A stretch of DNA of 64,000 bases, from positions 8,903,845 through 8,967,844 of the forward strand of contig OU744453.1 of the NCBI GenBank assembly GCA_916610825.1, written 5' to 3'. This DNA comes from Haliclystus octoradiatus. Its lineage: Eukaryota; Cnidaria; Staurozoa; Stauromedusae; Haliclystidae. The notes beneath the pieces are model-generated. The model was not told the DNA's origin and did no database searches. It saw only the letters and a list, made by a program, of their open reading frames with translations. A program made the position numbers and the translations under genes. Within the stretch, counting starts at the first letter, position 1. Each line of letters opens with the position of its first letter. This document shows positions 12,156 through 22,809 of the stretch, in pieces.

Positions 12156-13949
12156 ATGAGAATCTGTGCTTTCACTAACTGCTCAAATGGTACATACCAG
12201 ATGGATAAATGGAAACTTATTATATGTTCTATTCATTCTGAAGAACATGGCAAATGTGAATGTCCTTGTCCATGGAAACTGTTCACATTCCCTTTGGTAA
12301 AGGTTGACCCAGTCCTCAGGTCAGATTGGATAAAAGCAGTCAATAGAAAAAATCCTGTTACAGGCAAGAACTGGCACCCTTCCAAGGACGATAGAGTCTG
12401 TTCAGACCACTTTGTTGAAAAAAAACCCACTGAAGGGTTTCCAGTTCCATCAGTGAATTTAGAATCACTTTTGACGTTATCATCAACATCTGTTAAATCT
12501 GCTAAGCCTCAGAAGCGTAGACGACGACCACCAAAAGCAAGGAAACCAATGCAAGCACTTAAAAAGTCTAAAACTTCAACAAACAATCAGCCTCAATCTA
12601 TCTTATCGGTTATGGTGAATGATATGTCCAGTTCTATATCTACTGAAGAATTGTCAGACTCCATTTCAGAACCAACATGCAATGAGCCTGAACCTGCTAT
12701 GATAATTATTGATAATCAAGTTACAGATATCACAACCGAAAGTTATACATTGTCTGAATCAACATGCAATGAACCTGAACCTGCTACAATAGTTATTGAT
12801 AATCAAGTTACAGATATCACAACCAGAACTTATGCATTATCTGACCACAACTATTATTACAAATGTAAGTGCAGAATTGATTGTGACTGTAATGGATGCA
12901 CTGAAAAGGATAATATTATTGAAAAGCAGATCAAAGTTATAAAAATGTTGCAATTTAAAACGTTATCTAGTAAAAGACTAGCAAAAAAAAGAATGTTGAA
13001 ACAACAGAGGATTGCTTATAAATATCTTAAGTCAGACTCAAAAGTTAAATTTTATACTGGTTTGCCGTCATTAAAAGTATTTCAAGATCTGCATCAACAC
13101 ATCAAGGTAAAGGCAACAAAAATGAGATACTGGAGTGGTCGCAAAAAGACGTATGCATCTAAATTTCCAAGAAAATTGACAACACCACAGAAGAGAGGAC
13201 CAAAGAGAAAGTTGTCTATTGAAGATGAGATGTTTCTCACATTGGTCAAACTACGACAAGGCATAGCCAATGAGCTGTTAGCTGACATGTGTGGTGTGAG
13301 TGTTGGACTTGTTTCCCAAATATTCAATACATGGATCAAATTTCTGTCCCAGCAATTGAAACCTTTGTTATTCTGGCCTTCTCGAAGTTCTATTCGTCAC
13401 TCTCTTCCACAATCACTAGCAGGATATCCCAAGCTCACATGTACTATTGACTGTAGTGAAGTTTTCATACAGCGGCCACGAGATTTGGAATTACAAGCTC
13501 AAACTTGGTCTGACTATAAAAAGCACAACACAATCAAATTTTTAGTTGGCATTGCACCAAATGGTATGATAAGCTTTCTTTCTGAAACATGGGGAGGTAG
13601 AGCCTCTGATAGACACATAACTCTAGACTCAGGATTTCTTGATCATGTAGAAAAAGGAGATCTTATCTTAGCAGATAGAGGATTTAATATTAGGGAAGAT
13701 TTAATCATTAGGGGGGCAACCCTTGAAATACCCCCAGCTAGCTCTGGGCAGGAGCAAATGATAACACAAAATGTCCAGGCAACAAAAAAAATAGCAAATG
13801 CCCGGATCCACGTTGAAAGGGCAATTGGTAGAATAAAACATTATTTAATTCTGAAGACTGTCCTTCCCCTTACGTTAGTAGCAAACAGAGATGATATTTT
13901 AATAGTTTGTTGTTGCCTTTGTAATTTATTGCCACCACTTGCAGTTTAA
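12156..13949 (+). CDS. THAP-domain DDE transposase of the ISL2EU element (597 aa)
   Basis: Cuts and pastes the element. The N-terminal THAP zinc-binding domain (residues about 4-100) shows CAFTNC, a Trp, VCSDHF and the FPVPS motif. A Ser/Thr- and Lys-rich linker follows, which contains two near-identical segments around TCNEPEPA. A Cys cluster (CKCRIDCDCNGC) and a basic coiled region come next. A helix-turn-helix (LADMCGVSVGLVSQIF) precedes the DDE_Tnp_4 nuclease: Asp in TIDCSEVFIQRP, Asp in LADRGFN and Glu in HVERAIGRIK. The frame is intact from end to end. A pyrimidine-rich AG (TTTTCTATTATAG) sits directly before the ATG, so a 5' untranslated exon may be spliced on. Confidence 0.93.
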   Translation: MRICAFTNCSNGTYQMDKWKLIICSIHSEEHGKCECPCPWKLFTFPLVKVDPVLRSDWIKAVNRKNPVTGKNWHPSKDDRVCSDHFVEKKPTEGFPVPSVNLESLLTLSSTSVKSAKPQKRRRRPPKARKPMQALKKSKTSTNNQPQSILSVMVNDMSSSISTEELSDSISEPTCNEPEPAMIIIDNQVTDITTESYTLSESTCNEPEPATIVIDNQVTDITTRTYALSDHNYYYKCKCRIDCDCNGCTEKDNIIEKQIKVIKMLQFKTLSSKRLAKKRMLKQQRIAYKYLKSDSKVKFYTGLPSLKVFQDLHQHIKVKATKMRYWSGRKKTYASKFPRKLTTPQKRGPKRKLSIEDEMFLTLVKLRQGIANELLADMCGVSVGLVSQIFNTWIKFLSQQLKPLLFWPSRSSIRHSLPQSLAGYPKLTCTIDCSEVFIQRPRDLELQAQTWSDYKKHNTIKFLVGIAPNGMISFLSETWGGRASDRHITLDSGFLDHVEKGDLILADRGFNIREDLIIRGATLEIPPASSGQEQMITQNVQATKKIANARIHVERAIGRIKHYLILKTVLPLTLVANRDDILIVCCCLCNLLPPLAV

Positions 13950-14193
13950 TTAATCATTACAAACTTGTATTTACCTGATTTAAAGTTTTTAATTGTAAAA
14001 TTATAAGACACAGTTATCACAACAGAAATTTGTTCATATTTGTTTATTTCCAAGTGTATACTTTATTAGCTGTTTTACTTTTAACTCTTTCAAAATTTCA
14101 CAGAAAAAACACTCTTTATGGATGATCATTTATATCAAAGTCAAATAATGAATAGTAATACTAAAGATATTATTACTGCTTTTATTAATAATG

Positions 14194-16363
14194 TTAATAA
14201 TCATTTGTAAGTGTATTGCATTCGCTACAGATGTATTCAACATCTTTCTTGTACAAGGGTTCATCAAACCAGCACAAGCACAAACTGCAACATGCATTAA
14301 GCATTTCTTCGTTGTTATTGGTAATTACTTTATTACTATTAAGCAATTCTGGTATAATATAATGTAGGAAAAAGTATTCTGCTGAATCGGATAAGCTAGT
14401 CCAACTGTTGTCATCATAATAAATTCTTTCCAAATAATGTCCATGCTTTGAGTATACGAAAAAGTCACACCATTTGATTCCAGTGACTCCCATCTGGAAT
14501 TGGACCTGGCTATAGTAAGGATGCGTTTTCTTTAGGTGAACATCATTGTCTGTGACTTTTAAATAATCTAGCCCTGCTTCTAATGGGTGCAAATTTGAAC
14601 TTTTATATGGGCATTTAATTTCAAGTAAGCCTTGACCACAGCAACAACAAGTAACAGTTCCATCTGGGCTAGCACCAATAAATGGTCGTTTTTGACAAAC
14701 GACAAGTCCACAAGACTCAACAAATAATTGTTTGTGTTTTTTCTTCATCTCTTTCACATAAGCTGATCTTGCTTCATCCTCCATCTGCTGTCCATAAAGG
14801 AGGGGGACAATGATGTTTGTGTATGTACGCGGAGTTGAACAGATAGAAGAAAGCAATGAAGTTACAGGCCCATTTGGATTTCTACTTAGTGTTTCTACTT
14901 TTGTCATCACTCTGCGGGATATCGAAACTGTGATCCTGCCAATTCTCTGATTTTTCCAGCTATGGTTTTCATTTTGGCCACGAGTACCAGATTCGATGGC
15001 TTTAATATCATCGTTTGTAAAGCATTGTAGCCTCCCGAGTAAACCTATAGCTGTGCCTTCTGCTTTAGCAATTTCTATTATACTTTGGGGAAGGCCAGGA
15101 AGAGCATCTACGGTTACCTCAACATTGAGATCATGTTCTACAGGTATGACATCAGCAATAGGCCTTTCAATATCAGCACATTGAAATGCACAAGATGAAG
15201 TAGCACTACAGTACAAGGATGACATGATACCAGCTAGGGTAGGAGGGACCTCCGTCGTTTTGCTTTTCTTTGGATGAAATAGTCGTCGAGCAGGTGGGTT
15301 TATTTGGTGTGATTTACCTTTCTTCTTGTAATGTGGCTTTTTTATTGACATGTCACATACTTTTTGGAATTTGGTTGGTTGTCTTGATGAACCATATTTA
15401 TTCCATTGGCATTCCATTGAAGTACATGACTTTTGTTGCATCCAACCATTCATCCAAGCATGCTCAACTTTGAATAATATTGCTGCAACATGATTACATG
15501 TGGAACCAAGCCTGTGATATAATAAAAAAATAATAATAATGATTAATAGTCTGCATAAACACATAAACGTTGGCACAGCTTTTTTTATTTAAATGACTAA
15601 GCTACAACCGCAAGCTAGCCTACAACTTTCCAATTTTATTCCTATCCCAAATTTCACATTTATGTTTATATATTTATATTTAACTTAATTTGTCAATACA
15701 GGGATCCATTGAAAATCACACGTGTGGGTTGGCCTTCTATTAAAATAATAAATTTAATGAAATGTACACTCACCCAGCAAAACAAGTACAATAAGCAGAG
15801 GCAACATGTCCACTCTTTTTTTCGATGCATACCCACATCTCGTGAGGGTCGTTGTTTATTCGCTGTGATGGTGTTGACATCGATTTGAGGAAGCAATGCG
15901 AGTGATTAGGAGATATCTCATGATATAAAACATCTTTTAACCATTGGCAATCAAAATAACTGTAGGCTTTGCCTTCCTTATAATCGGAAAGAAGTCTTTT
16001 ACTCAACTCAACCGATTGCATTGCGCTCAACAAAAACTTCGATAATCGAGGAAGAAATACAGGCGGCCATTTTGCAATCCCTTCTTTCTCTTGGATCCAA
16101 GTGTCTTCCTTGAGATGTAATGGATCAGGTAATGTAAACTTTGGAAGATTGAGAAGATTTTTATATTCCAAGTCTTTAAGGCGACATTCTTCGACAGCAC
16201 TTGGTTTCAATGGTACACCAATTTGAGAAGCACCAAAAGCGAGAGCAACTAATTCTTCCTTAGGCCCTGATACTTTAAGCCCACGTTTTTTCAAATAATC
16301 TTTCAGCTCCTTACATTTCCATAGTTTCAGCTCATTAAAATTTAACGGTTCCAGAGTACTCAT
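14194..16363 (-). CDS. SAP-SWIM-YqaJ exonuclease-like protein of the ISL2EU element, two exons
   Basis: Exons 16363-15774 and 15511-14194, with a GTGAGT donor and TCACAG acceptor, give about 635 codons. A SAP DNA-binding motif lies near the N-terminus (LKDYLKKRGLKVSGPKEELV). A SWIM zinc finger CxC...CxH is created exactly across the splice (YCTCFAG, then GSTCNHVAA). A lambda-exonuclease/YqaJ fold follows: GASPDG, LEIKCP and VQFQMG hold the expected D, ExK and Q residues. A Cys-rich C-terminus ends in ICSECN. The precise role in transposition is not settled; the family are recombination-type 5'-3' nucleases. It converges on the transposase gene with a gap of about 240 bp. Confidence 0.9.
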
Positions 16364-16446
16364 GGTTGGATTGTTTTGAGATAAAATAAGATAACATCGA
16401 GTACTTTACCAAGGTTTTCAACTAAACGACCGAAGCAATTTTGTGT

Positions 16447-16515
16447 TTTTATCCCGCTCTAGTGCCCAATCCCCAAAGATGACGCATGCGCGCGAATAAC
16501 TCCGAACTCGCTTAT
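16447..16515. repeat. ISL2EU right terminal inverted repeat
   Basis: Inverted match of 11504-11572; it ends CTCGCTTAT directly before the TA duplication. Confidence 0.9.
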
Positions 16516-16548
16516 TAACTCCCCAAACTTTTGAAGCCCATTTATGTA

Positions 16549-16617
16549 AAAAGTAATGTAGACGGTGTCGCCCTACCGAAGGCACCCGTACCATTCCTCT
16601 ATTTCTAGATGAGTGGC
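16549..16617. repeat. Dispersed hairpin repeat, copy 3 (truncated), inside the DIRS RT
   Basis: The first ~66 bp of the repeat family (AAGTAATGTAGA through the first stem-loop). It sits between the KLLKP region and the RT catalytic YLDD motif of the DIRS gene, and interrupts the coding sequence. Confidence 0.7.
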
Positions 16618-17528
16618 TTCTCTAGTGCATATCTAGATGATTCTTTTTTACAAGGAGATACAAAACTAGAATGCAATAAAAATATTGAGGCAACTATGAA
16701 TTTGCTAGAACAATTAGGGTTTATACCAATTATAGCCAAATCTATCGCTAAACCCGTACAATGCATAGAACATCTTGGTTACATATTAAACTCAGGGGAT
16801 ATGACTATATCAATTTCGCTCAAGAAATTTGAGAATTTCAAGAAGATAGCACAGTATTGTTTTGATAATACCAATATAACTATTCGAGATACTGCTAGAC
16901 TGTAGGTACCATGGTGTCTTTCTTTCCTGCCGTTGAATATGCACAGCTCTGCTACCGCCAATTAGAAAAAGAAAAGGCAAACGCTCTGGATATGTCCAAT
17001 TGGTGTTTTGACAAGTCAATGGCACTATCTGATAGAGCAAAAGCTGACATTTATTGGTGGCTTAATAATGCACTCATTTGCAAACGTAACATTCACCATG
17101 GTCCTATAGTGCATGAGATATACACAGATGCTTCCAAACAGGGTTGGGGTGCATATATAGATAAATCTATAACAGGTGGCAGATGGCTGGAAAACGAGGT
17201 TAACTTACATATAAACTGTCTCGAATTATTAGCAATTTGTATGGGCCTTAAGTCACTGCCATCTGATGCTGTAAATACCCATGTCAAGATTTCTACAGAT
17301 AATACTACAGCTTTATCATACATTTGGAATATGGGTGGCTGCCATTCTGAAGAGTGTAATAATATTGCCAGAGAAATCTGGCTTTGGTGTAAGGATCAGG
17401 ATATATGGTTATCGATTACCCATATAGCAGGAAAAGACAATGATATTGCAGATTCTGCATCCCGCATTTTTGATGATAGAACAGAATGGCAATTATTGCC
17501 CAGCATAACTATGCCAAATCATATTTAA
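16618..17528 (+). pseudogene. DIRS reverse transcriptase C-terminal half and RNase H
   Basis: Opens with FSSAYLDDSFLQGDT, the DIRS form of the RT active-site motif, then the thumb region (HLGYILNSGDMTISI). After a stop at 16905 a new frame carries RNase H: IYTDASKQGWGAYI (first Asp), HINCLELLAI (Glu), STDNTTALSYI (Asp) and DNDIADSASR (Asp). It is the downstream half of the gene split by ISL2EU. Confidence 0.88.
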
Positions 17529-17532
17529 ACGT

Positions 17533-17785
17533 ATGGGAACTCCTGACATTGACTTATCTGCCTCTCGTTTGAACAGGCAATTACCCATATATGTTGCCTG
17601 GATGCCTGATCCAGGTGCAGTACTGATTGATGCCTTTACAGTTTATTGGGGAAAATATTATGGATATGCTTTTCCTCCTTTTAGCTTAATGCCAATCATT
17701 CTACAGAAGATAGAGGAGGAACAGGCCGAAATGTTGTTGATAGCCCCTATTTGGCCTGCACAAGCATGGTTCGTAAAATTGTTGA
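17533..17785 (+). pseudogene. C-terminal domain of the DIRS RT-RNase H polyprotein (cut by Gypsy)
   Basis: Pattern DIDLSASRLNRQLPIYVAWM...DAFTVYWG...YAFPPFSLMP is typical of the segment after RNase H in DIRS polyproteins. It is broken after AWFVKLL by the Gypsy insertion. The matching continuation (LLISEP, then HPLGKNLKLMACRLSG) starts just past the second copy of the target duplication, at 21815. Confidence 0.8.
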
Positions 17786-17927
17786 TTTCACATATCATGA
17801 ATGACACTTTTATAGTTAATCATGAATGTGTTAGTTTTACACGTGTATTAGAATGTTATGATTAGATTCTTGTTGGCTAGGCCTGAGTCAGGTTGACGTT
17901 TTATGTCTCTCATTTAATATTATGACA
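17786..17927 (+). repeat. Gypsy 5' LTR
   Basis: Starts TTTCACATATCATGAATGA (the right copy has TGTCACAT, so the terminal TG is mutated here) and ends TTATGACA. Confidence 0.92.
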
Positions 17928-17941
17928 TGGTGTCAGATGTA
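17928..17941 (+). promoter_or_regulatory. Gypsy tRNA primer binding site
   Basis: TGGTGTCAGATGTA directly follows the 5' LTR, the place and form expected for a Gypsy minus-strand primer site. Confidence 0.75.
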
Positions 17942-17978
17942 AAATCGTTAACGTTATTATTGTACTAGTTAAATAGAG

Positions 17979-19215
17979 ATGGCAAGATACGAAAAGCCCC
18001 CAGAGTTTAGTTTCCAAGCAGAGGAATGGGAGGACTGGATAGAAAATTTTAATAGATTTCGTTGCGCCTCAAAGCTGAATACGGAAGAAGGTCAATGTCA
18101 GCGTGATTCTCTTATTTACTGCATGGGCAGCAAAGATGCATCCAAGATTTTAAAGACATTTACATGGGGAAAAAGATTTACATGGGGGGAAAAGACCGTT
18201 GTCAATGGGGATGAAAATAAGGAAGAAGATGAAAAAGACACGTGCTATGAAGATGTTATAACAAAAATTTACAGCTTATTTTATTCCAAAGAGGAACATA
18301 ATTCATGAACGTGCCGTGTTTCAACAAAGAAAGCAGAAAGACGATGAAACAGTAGAAGAGTTTGTGAGATGCTTACAAACGTTATCACACTATTGTAACT
18401 ATGTAGATGTCGATGATAAAATAAGAGATAGGTTGGTCATTGGTCTGCGCAATCGTCAGCTATGTGAAAAACTACAATTGATGTCAAATTTAGCATTGGA
18501 AAAGGCTATCAGAGTATCTCGACAGACTGAGTTAGTAAAGGAAAATATGATTATTCAAGATAATAATACCGATGATACAGCATTGGTACAAGCACTACAA
18601 AAGAAAGCTTGGGGAAATAATAATTATCGCACTCAGGGATCTCAGAGTCAACAACAAGGCAACGGACGACACAATCAAACTGGGTGTGGTCATTGTGGCA
18701 CAAAACATGCAAGAGGGCAATGTCCCGCATACAACAAAGAATGCCGCAAGTGGAAAATGAAAAATCAGTTTGCCAGAGTATGCAAGAGTACAGCTGTAGA
18801 AGATGTATCAGTTAAAACCAACGAAAGCTTTAGTATTGATACTTTGATTAATAGTAGTTCAGGAAAGAATTGGACAGTGGATATTAAAGTTCTGAACGAA
18901 GACATATGTTTCAAAATTGACACAGGGGCTGATGTCACACTTCTATCAGCGGAGTCGTACAGCAAATTAATACAAACACCGATCTTAATGTCAACACAAA
19001 CTACGCTATCTTCACCTGGTGGAAAGGTTAGGTGTTTCGGAAAGTTTACAAATGTATTGCGTCACAAAGGCAAAGAAGAAAGTACGACGATGTATGTAGG
19101 TGACGGACCGAAGAATAATTTACTTGGTAGAGAGGGATGCGTATCACCTGGTTTAATTGCTAGATTAGATAACATCGATGATATTTTTGACACTCGTGGT
19201 TTGATGAACACTGAA
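17979..19215 (+). pseudogene. Gypsy gag and protease
   Basis: Gag-like start (RYEKPPEFSFQAEEWEDWIE) with a frame break near 18308. A retrotransposon-gag core follows (EFVRCLQTLSHYCNY), then a CCHC-like knuckle region (CGHCGTKHARGQC) and an aspartic protease active site (FKIDTGADVTLL, ending NLLGREGC). In the second knuckle the usual Gly/His positions look altered (CRKWKMKNQFARVC). Confidence 0.85.
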
Positions 19216-20422
19216 CCTGTTGTTATTAATTTTAGAGACGATGCTCAATCTTTACTGCATTCCGGTACCCCGTCGTGTCCCGTTTCCAATGATGGCTAAA
19301 GTCAAGAAAGAATTGGAAAGGATGAAAAAAGAGTATGGAATTATAAGAGAGATACCAATTGGTGAAGCTACTGATTGGTGTGCACCGATGGTGCCGGTTA
19401 TTAAAAAGAACGGATCTGTTAGAATCTGTGTCGATTTCAAAAGGCTAAATTCAAGTGTAAAAAGAGAACATTACATGATACCTAATTTAGACGACATTGC
19501 ACCACAGCTTGTAGGCTCAACATTGTTTACAGCATTAGACGCTGCGGGCGGTTATTATCAAATACCGTTAGACGAACAAATCTCACTTCTCACAGCATTT
19601 ATTACACCGTTTGGACGGTTTTATTTTAATCGGATTCCGATGAGAATCTCTCTTCGGCTACGGAAATATTCCAAAGAAAGATGTCTCAACTATTAGAAGG
19701 TTTACAGGGGTGTGCAGTTATTATGGATGATATCTTAATTTATGGAAAGACTGAGGAAGAACAAGATATGCTAAACTACTATGGGTATGCTAAACTACCT
19801 AGGGAAGTTCATACCGGATCTTGCATCCAAGGCGGCACCGATTTCAGAACTGTTGAAAGCAGATAACACCTGGATGTCGACTGAAACACAAGACGCAGCA
19901 TTTGAAACATTAAAGAACGAGATTTGTAAACTTCCATCTTCATCATATTTTAATTTAAATAAAGAAATTATTGTGAGTGCTGACGCTAGCTCGTATGGAC
20001 TTGGAGGAGTGTTAATGCAACGGGAGAATGGTTATTTAGTACCAGTTTCGTTTTGCTCTCGCAAATTATCAACAGCACAGGAAAGATATGCCCAAATAGA
20101 AAAAGAATGCTTAGCATCAGTGTGGGATTGTGAAAAATTTTCAAGATATTTAATTGGTTTAGAAAAGTTTGAACTGCTAACTGATCACAAGCCACTTGTA
20201 CCACTTATGATGACAAAAGACATTTCTGACAATCCAGTCAGGAGTCAGCGCTTATTGGTGCGATTGCTGCGTTTTAATCCTGTTATTAAACATGTACTTG
20301 GTAAACAAATGTTCATTTCAGAGGCTTTGTCACGTAGCATTGCAGACGCAAACGAATTGGAAATATCTCAAACAGAAGACATTGAAATCTATATTGAAGA
20401 GTACAAGAAGGATTTCCAGTAA
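19216..20422 (+). pseudogene. Gypsy RT and RNase H with internal deletion
   Basis: RT begins around PRRVPFPMMAKVKKEL and has DWCAPMVPVIKKNGSVRICVD and TALDAAGGYYQIPL. After a break it shows the IMDDILIYGK form of the catalytic motif. The thumb is then missing: the 13-bp string TATGCTAAACTAC occurs at 19767 and again at 19786, and the sequence jumps to the RNase H connection (LGKFIPDLASKAAPI). RNase H follows (SADASSYGLGGVL, LTDHKPL). Confidence 0.85.
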
Positions 20423-20442
20423 GTGAAACTAGACTTAAATTA

Positions 20443-21414
20443 ATGAAAGATGCTATTCTAAAAGATCAAGTAATGACTCAGGTAAAAGATTTTATATTAA
20501 AGGGATGGCCAAATTCAACTAAACAATTACCAATTAGCGTACAGCCATTTGCAAAAGCCAAAGGAGAGTTGTCGGTATTAAATGGCGTGGTGGTTTATGA
20601 AGATCGAGTAGTTATACCTAGCTGTCAGAGAGAAGATATATTAACAAAGTTGCACGCAGGTCATCAGGGTATATCAAAGACGCGCGAGTATGCTAAAACA
20701 TCAGTATGGAGGCCTTACATCAACCGTGACATAGAAAGAATTATCCAAATATGTACGTTATGTGAAAAGTATCAGGCTGCATTACCTAGAGAACCATTGA
20801 AATCTACCGAGCTACCAGATCGGCCATGGCAGAAGATCGGTATGGATTTATGTGAGTACAACGGTATTAAATATTTAGTTGTAGCAGATTATTATTCAAG
20901 ATGGATTGAACTACATCGACTTTTATGCACAAAAAGTGCAACTATTATAAATAAGCTGAAAAATATATCTTGTTACCACGGTATCAAGAACGAAATTGTG
21001 AGTGATAATGGGCCACAATTTGATGCCGATGAATTTGCTAGGTTTGCCGATCAGTATGGATTTTATCACAATCCGTCAACGCCCTACTTGCCGCAATCAA
21101 ATGGACAGGCAGAGAAAGCGGTAAATATAGCTAAAATATTGCTACATTCTCCTGACGTGGAGGTTGCATTGATGACATATAGAGCTACACCACATTCATC
21201 AACTGGGATGAGTCCAAGTGTTGCCCTGATGAATAGACAGATCAGAACATTATTACCGGCTTTACCAGAGAGCTATAAGTCAAAAGCTGATATCGCGAAA
21301 ATTATTAAACAGTCTGATGCAGCAGCAAAAGTGAATCATAGTTTTTACTATAACGATCGTCATGGCGCAAAAGATTTACCACCACTACGGTTGGGCGACT
21401 ATAGGCTATACTAA
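20443..21414 (+). pseudogene. Gypsy integrase
   Basis: An N-terminal HHCC zinc module (HAGHQGISKTR...CTLCEKYQ) precedes the DDE core: MDLCEYNGIKYLVVADYYSR, IVSDNGPQFDADEF and SNGQAEKAV. The reading frame is open across this 323-residue block. It belongs to a polyprotein that is broken upstream, so it is labelled a pseudogene. Confidence 0.88.
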
Positions 21415-21661
21415 CAAAGACTGACGAAGAAAAATATTGGGTTAAATGTTAATTTACAGGCAGCTATGCCTTTGTCAGACTCAGATAAGTTAATAACTAG
21501 GAAAGGTCGCATAATAAATGCACAAGACTATTATGGACATTAATAAATATGATTTGGATAAATAATTATTAATAATGATAAATGTTAACAATGTTCGAAG
21601 ATATAAATAGTTTTCAGTTAATTTGAATTTACGTTAAAAGTTAAAAGTTGAAAAAGGGAGA

Positions 21662-21809
21662 TGTCACATATCATGAATGATACCTTTATAGTTAGTCAGG
21701 AATGTGTTAGTTTTACACGTGTATTAGAATGTTATGATTAGATTCTTGTTGGCTACGCCTACGCCTGAGTCAGGTTGTCGTTTTATGCCTCTCATTTAAT
21801 ATTATGACA
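21662..21809 (+). repeat. Gypsy 3' LTR
   Basis: Starts TGTCACATATCATGAATGA and ends TTATGACA. Paired with 17786-17927. Confidence 0.92.
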
Positions 21810-21814
21810 GTTGA

Positions 21815-22449
21815 AACTTTTAATATCGGAACCAATAATGATTCAAAATCAGCCAACTCCACTAATACTACCGTTTGCGAAATCAAATACACACCCACTG
21901 GGGAAAAACCTCAAACTGATGGCATGCCGTTTATCCGGCAATATTTCAAAAACATCAATATTTCAAGCAGAACTCAGGAAATTTTGCAAGAATCATGGAG
22001 AGGTACAACTCAGAAACAGTATAGAGTGTATTCAAAAAGATGGTCAAGTTACTGTTCTGAACGGGATACAATTCCCTTCAGCCATCTATAAATATTGTGT
22101 TAGATCTTAGCTTGCCTTTATGATACTGGATTAGGCTACAGTGCCATCAATACTGCACGTTGTGCACTTTCTTCATTTACAATATTAGATAGCGATAAGA
22201 CAATTGGTTCTCATCCACTTGTAAATAGACTCTTGAAAGCAGTGTTCAACAACAGACCCGCATTTTCACGGCATCAGAGTACATGGGATACAAAAATTGT
22301 CTTAAATTACCTCAAAACATTTCCACATCTTGATAAACTAAGTATGAAGCAATTATCAATGAAAGTTGTTATGATTATTGCTTTGATCACTGGCCAAAGG
22401 TGCCAATCGATATATTTAATGAGTTTGAAGGACGTATTTGCAACTGATG
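21815..22449 (+). pseudogene. DIRS polyprotein end and tyrosine recombinase, N-terminal part
   Basis: Two overlapping frames. One ends the RT-RNase H polyprotein (HPLGKNLKLMACRLSG). The other starts the tyrosine recombinase with SSRTQEILQESWRGTTQKQY and, after a break near 22090, SAINTARCALSSF, HPLVNRLLKAVFNNRP and ALITGQRCQSIYLMSL, where the Arg is the first catalytic residue. The Copia insertion cuts it after the 5-bp site TGATG. The rest is at 33058-33498. Confidence 0.87.
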
Positions 22450-22731
22450 TGTTGTGAATATAATAGATATCTGTGATGAGACCGCTGATTAGTTATTGGC
22501 TGTAACGTATATGACTAATGTGCGCTGATTGGTGGACTGCTGATCCATTGTTCTTGTGTAATTACCTCATGCGTCTTTTTGTGTTATGTTTATATTCTAG
22601 AGTTACAGAATATGAAGTTGTACGTTTTAATCATTATAATAAAGTCTTCTGTTTATCATACTTTGAGTGTTAATAATATTAGTGCAAGTTAGTACTATTA
22701 TTGGATGTTGTATTGATAACAACTTTTAACA
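22450..22731 (+). repeat. Copia 5' LTR
   Basis: TGTTGTGAATATAATAG...TTTTAACA, 282 bp; very few differences from 32771-33052. Confidence 0.95.
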
Positions 22732-22747
22732 GGTTATGGGCCCAGAC
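22732..22747 (+). promoter_or_regulatory. Copia primer binding site
   Basis: GGTTATGGGCCCAGAC directly follows the 5' LTR. GTTATGGGCCCAG-type sites are usual in Copia elements, which prime with a tRNA fragment. Confidence 0.8.
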
Positions 22748-22809
22748 ATTATTTTACTGGATTAAAACTAAGAGAATTACTGCAGTACGTTGTAAAACGG
22801 TGAAACAAA

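Larger units (their letters stand above)
11504..16515 (+). mobile_element. ISL2EU-type DNA transposon with THAP transposase and YqaJ nuclease genes
   Basis: A 5012-bp element with 69-bp terminal inverted repeats (ATAAGCGAGTTCGGAG at the left, its complement at the right) flanked by a TA duplication (11502-11503 and 16516-16517). The interrupted DIRS RT shows that the empty site had one TA. It carries two convergent genes: a THAP/DDE transposase on plus and a SAP-SWIM-YqaJ protein on minus. That gene pair is known for ISL2EU elements of the IS5/PIF-Harbinger clade. Both genes appear open across their full length, unlike their surroundings. Confidence 0.92.
17786..21809 (+). mobile_element. Compact Gypsy-type LTR retrotransposon
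   Basis: LTRs at 17786-17927 (142 bp) and 21662-21809 (148 bp), flanked by the 5-bp duplication GTTGA (17781-17785 and 21810-21814). The primer binding site begins TGGTGTCAGATGT right after the left LTR, and a purine tract AAAAAGGGAGA precedes the right LTR. Domain order is gag, protease, RT, RNase H, integrase (Ty3/Gypsy order). The LTRs differ by a few substitutions and a 6-bp TACGCC expansion in the right copy. Frameshifts and an internal deletion in RT make it non-autonomous. Confidence 0.93.
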
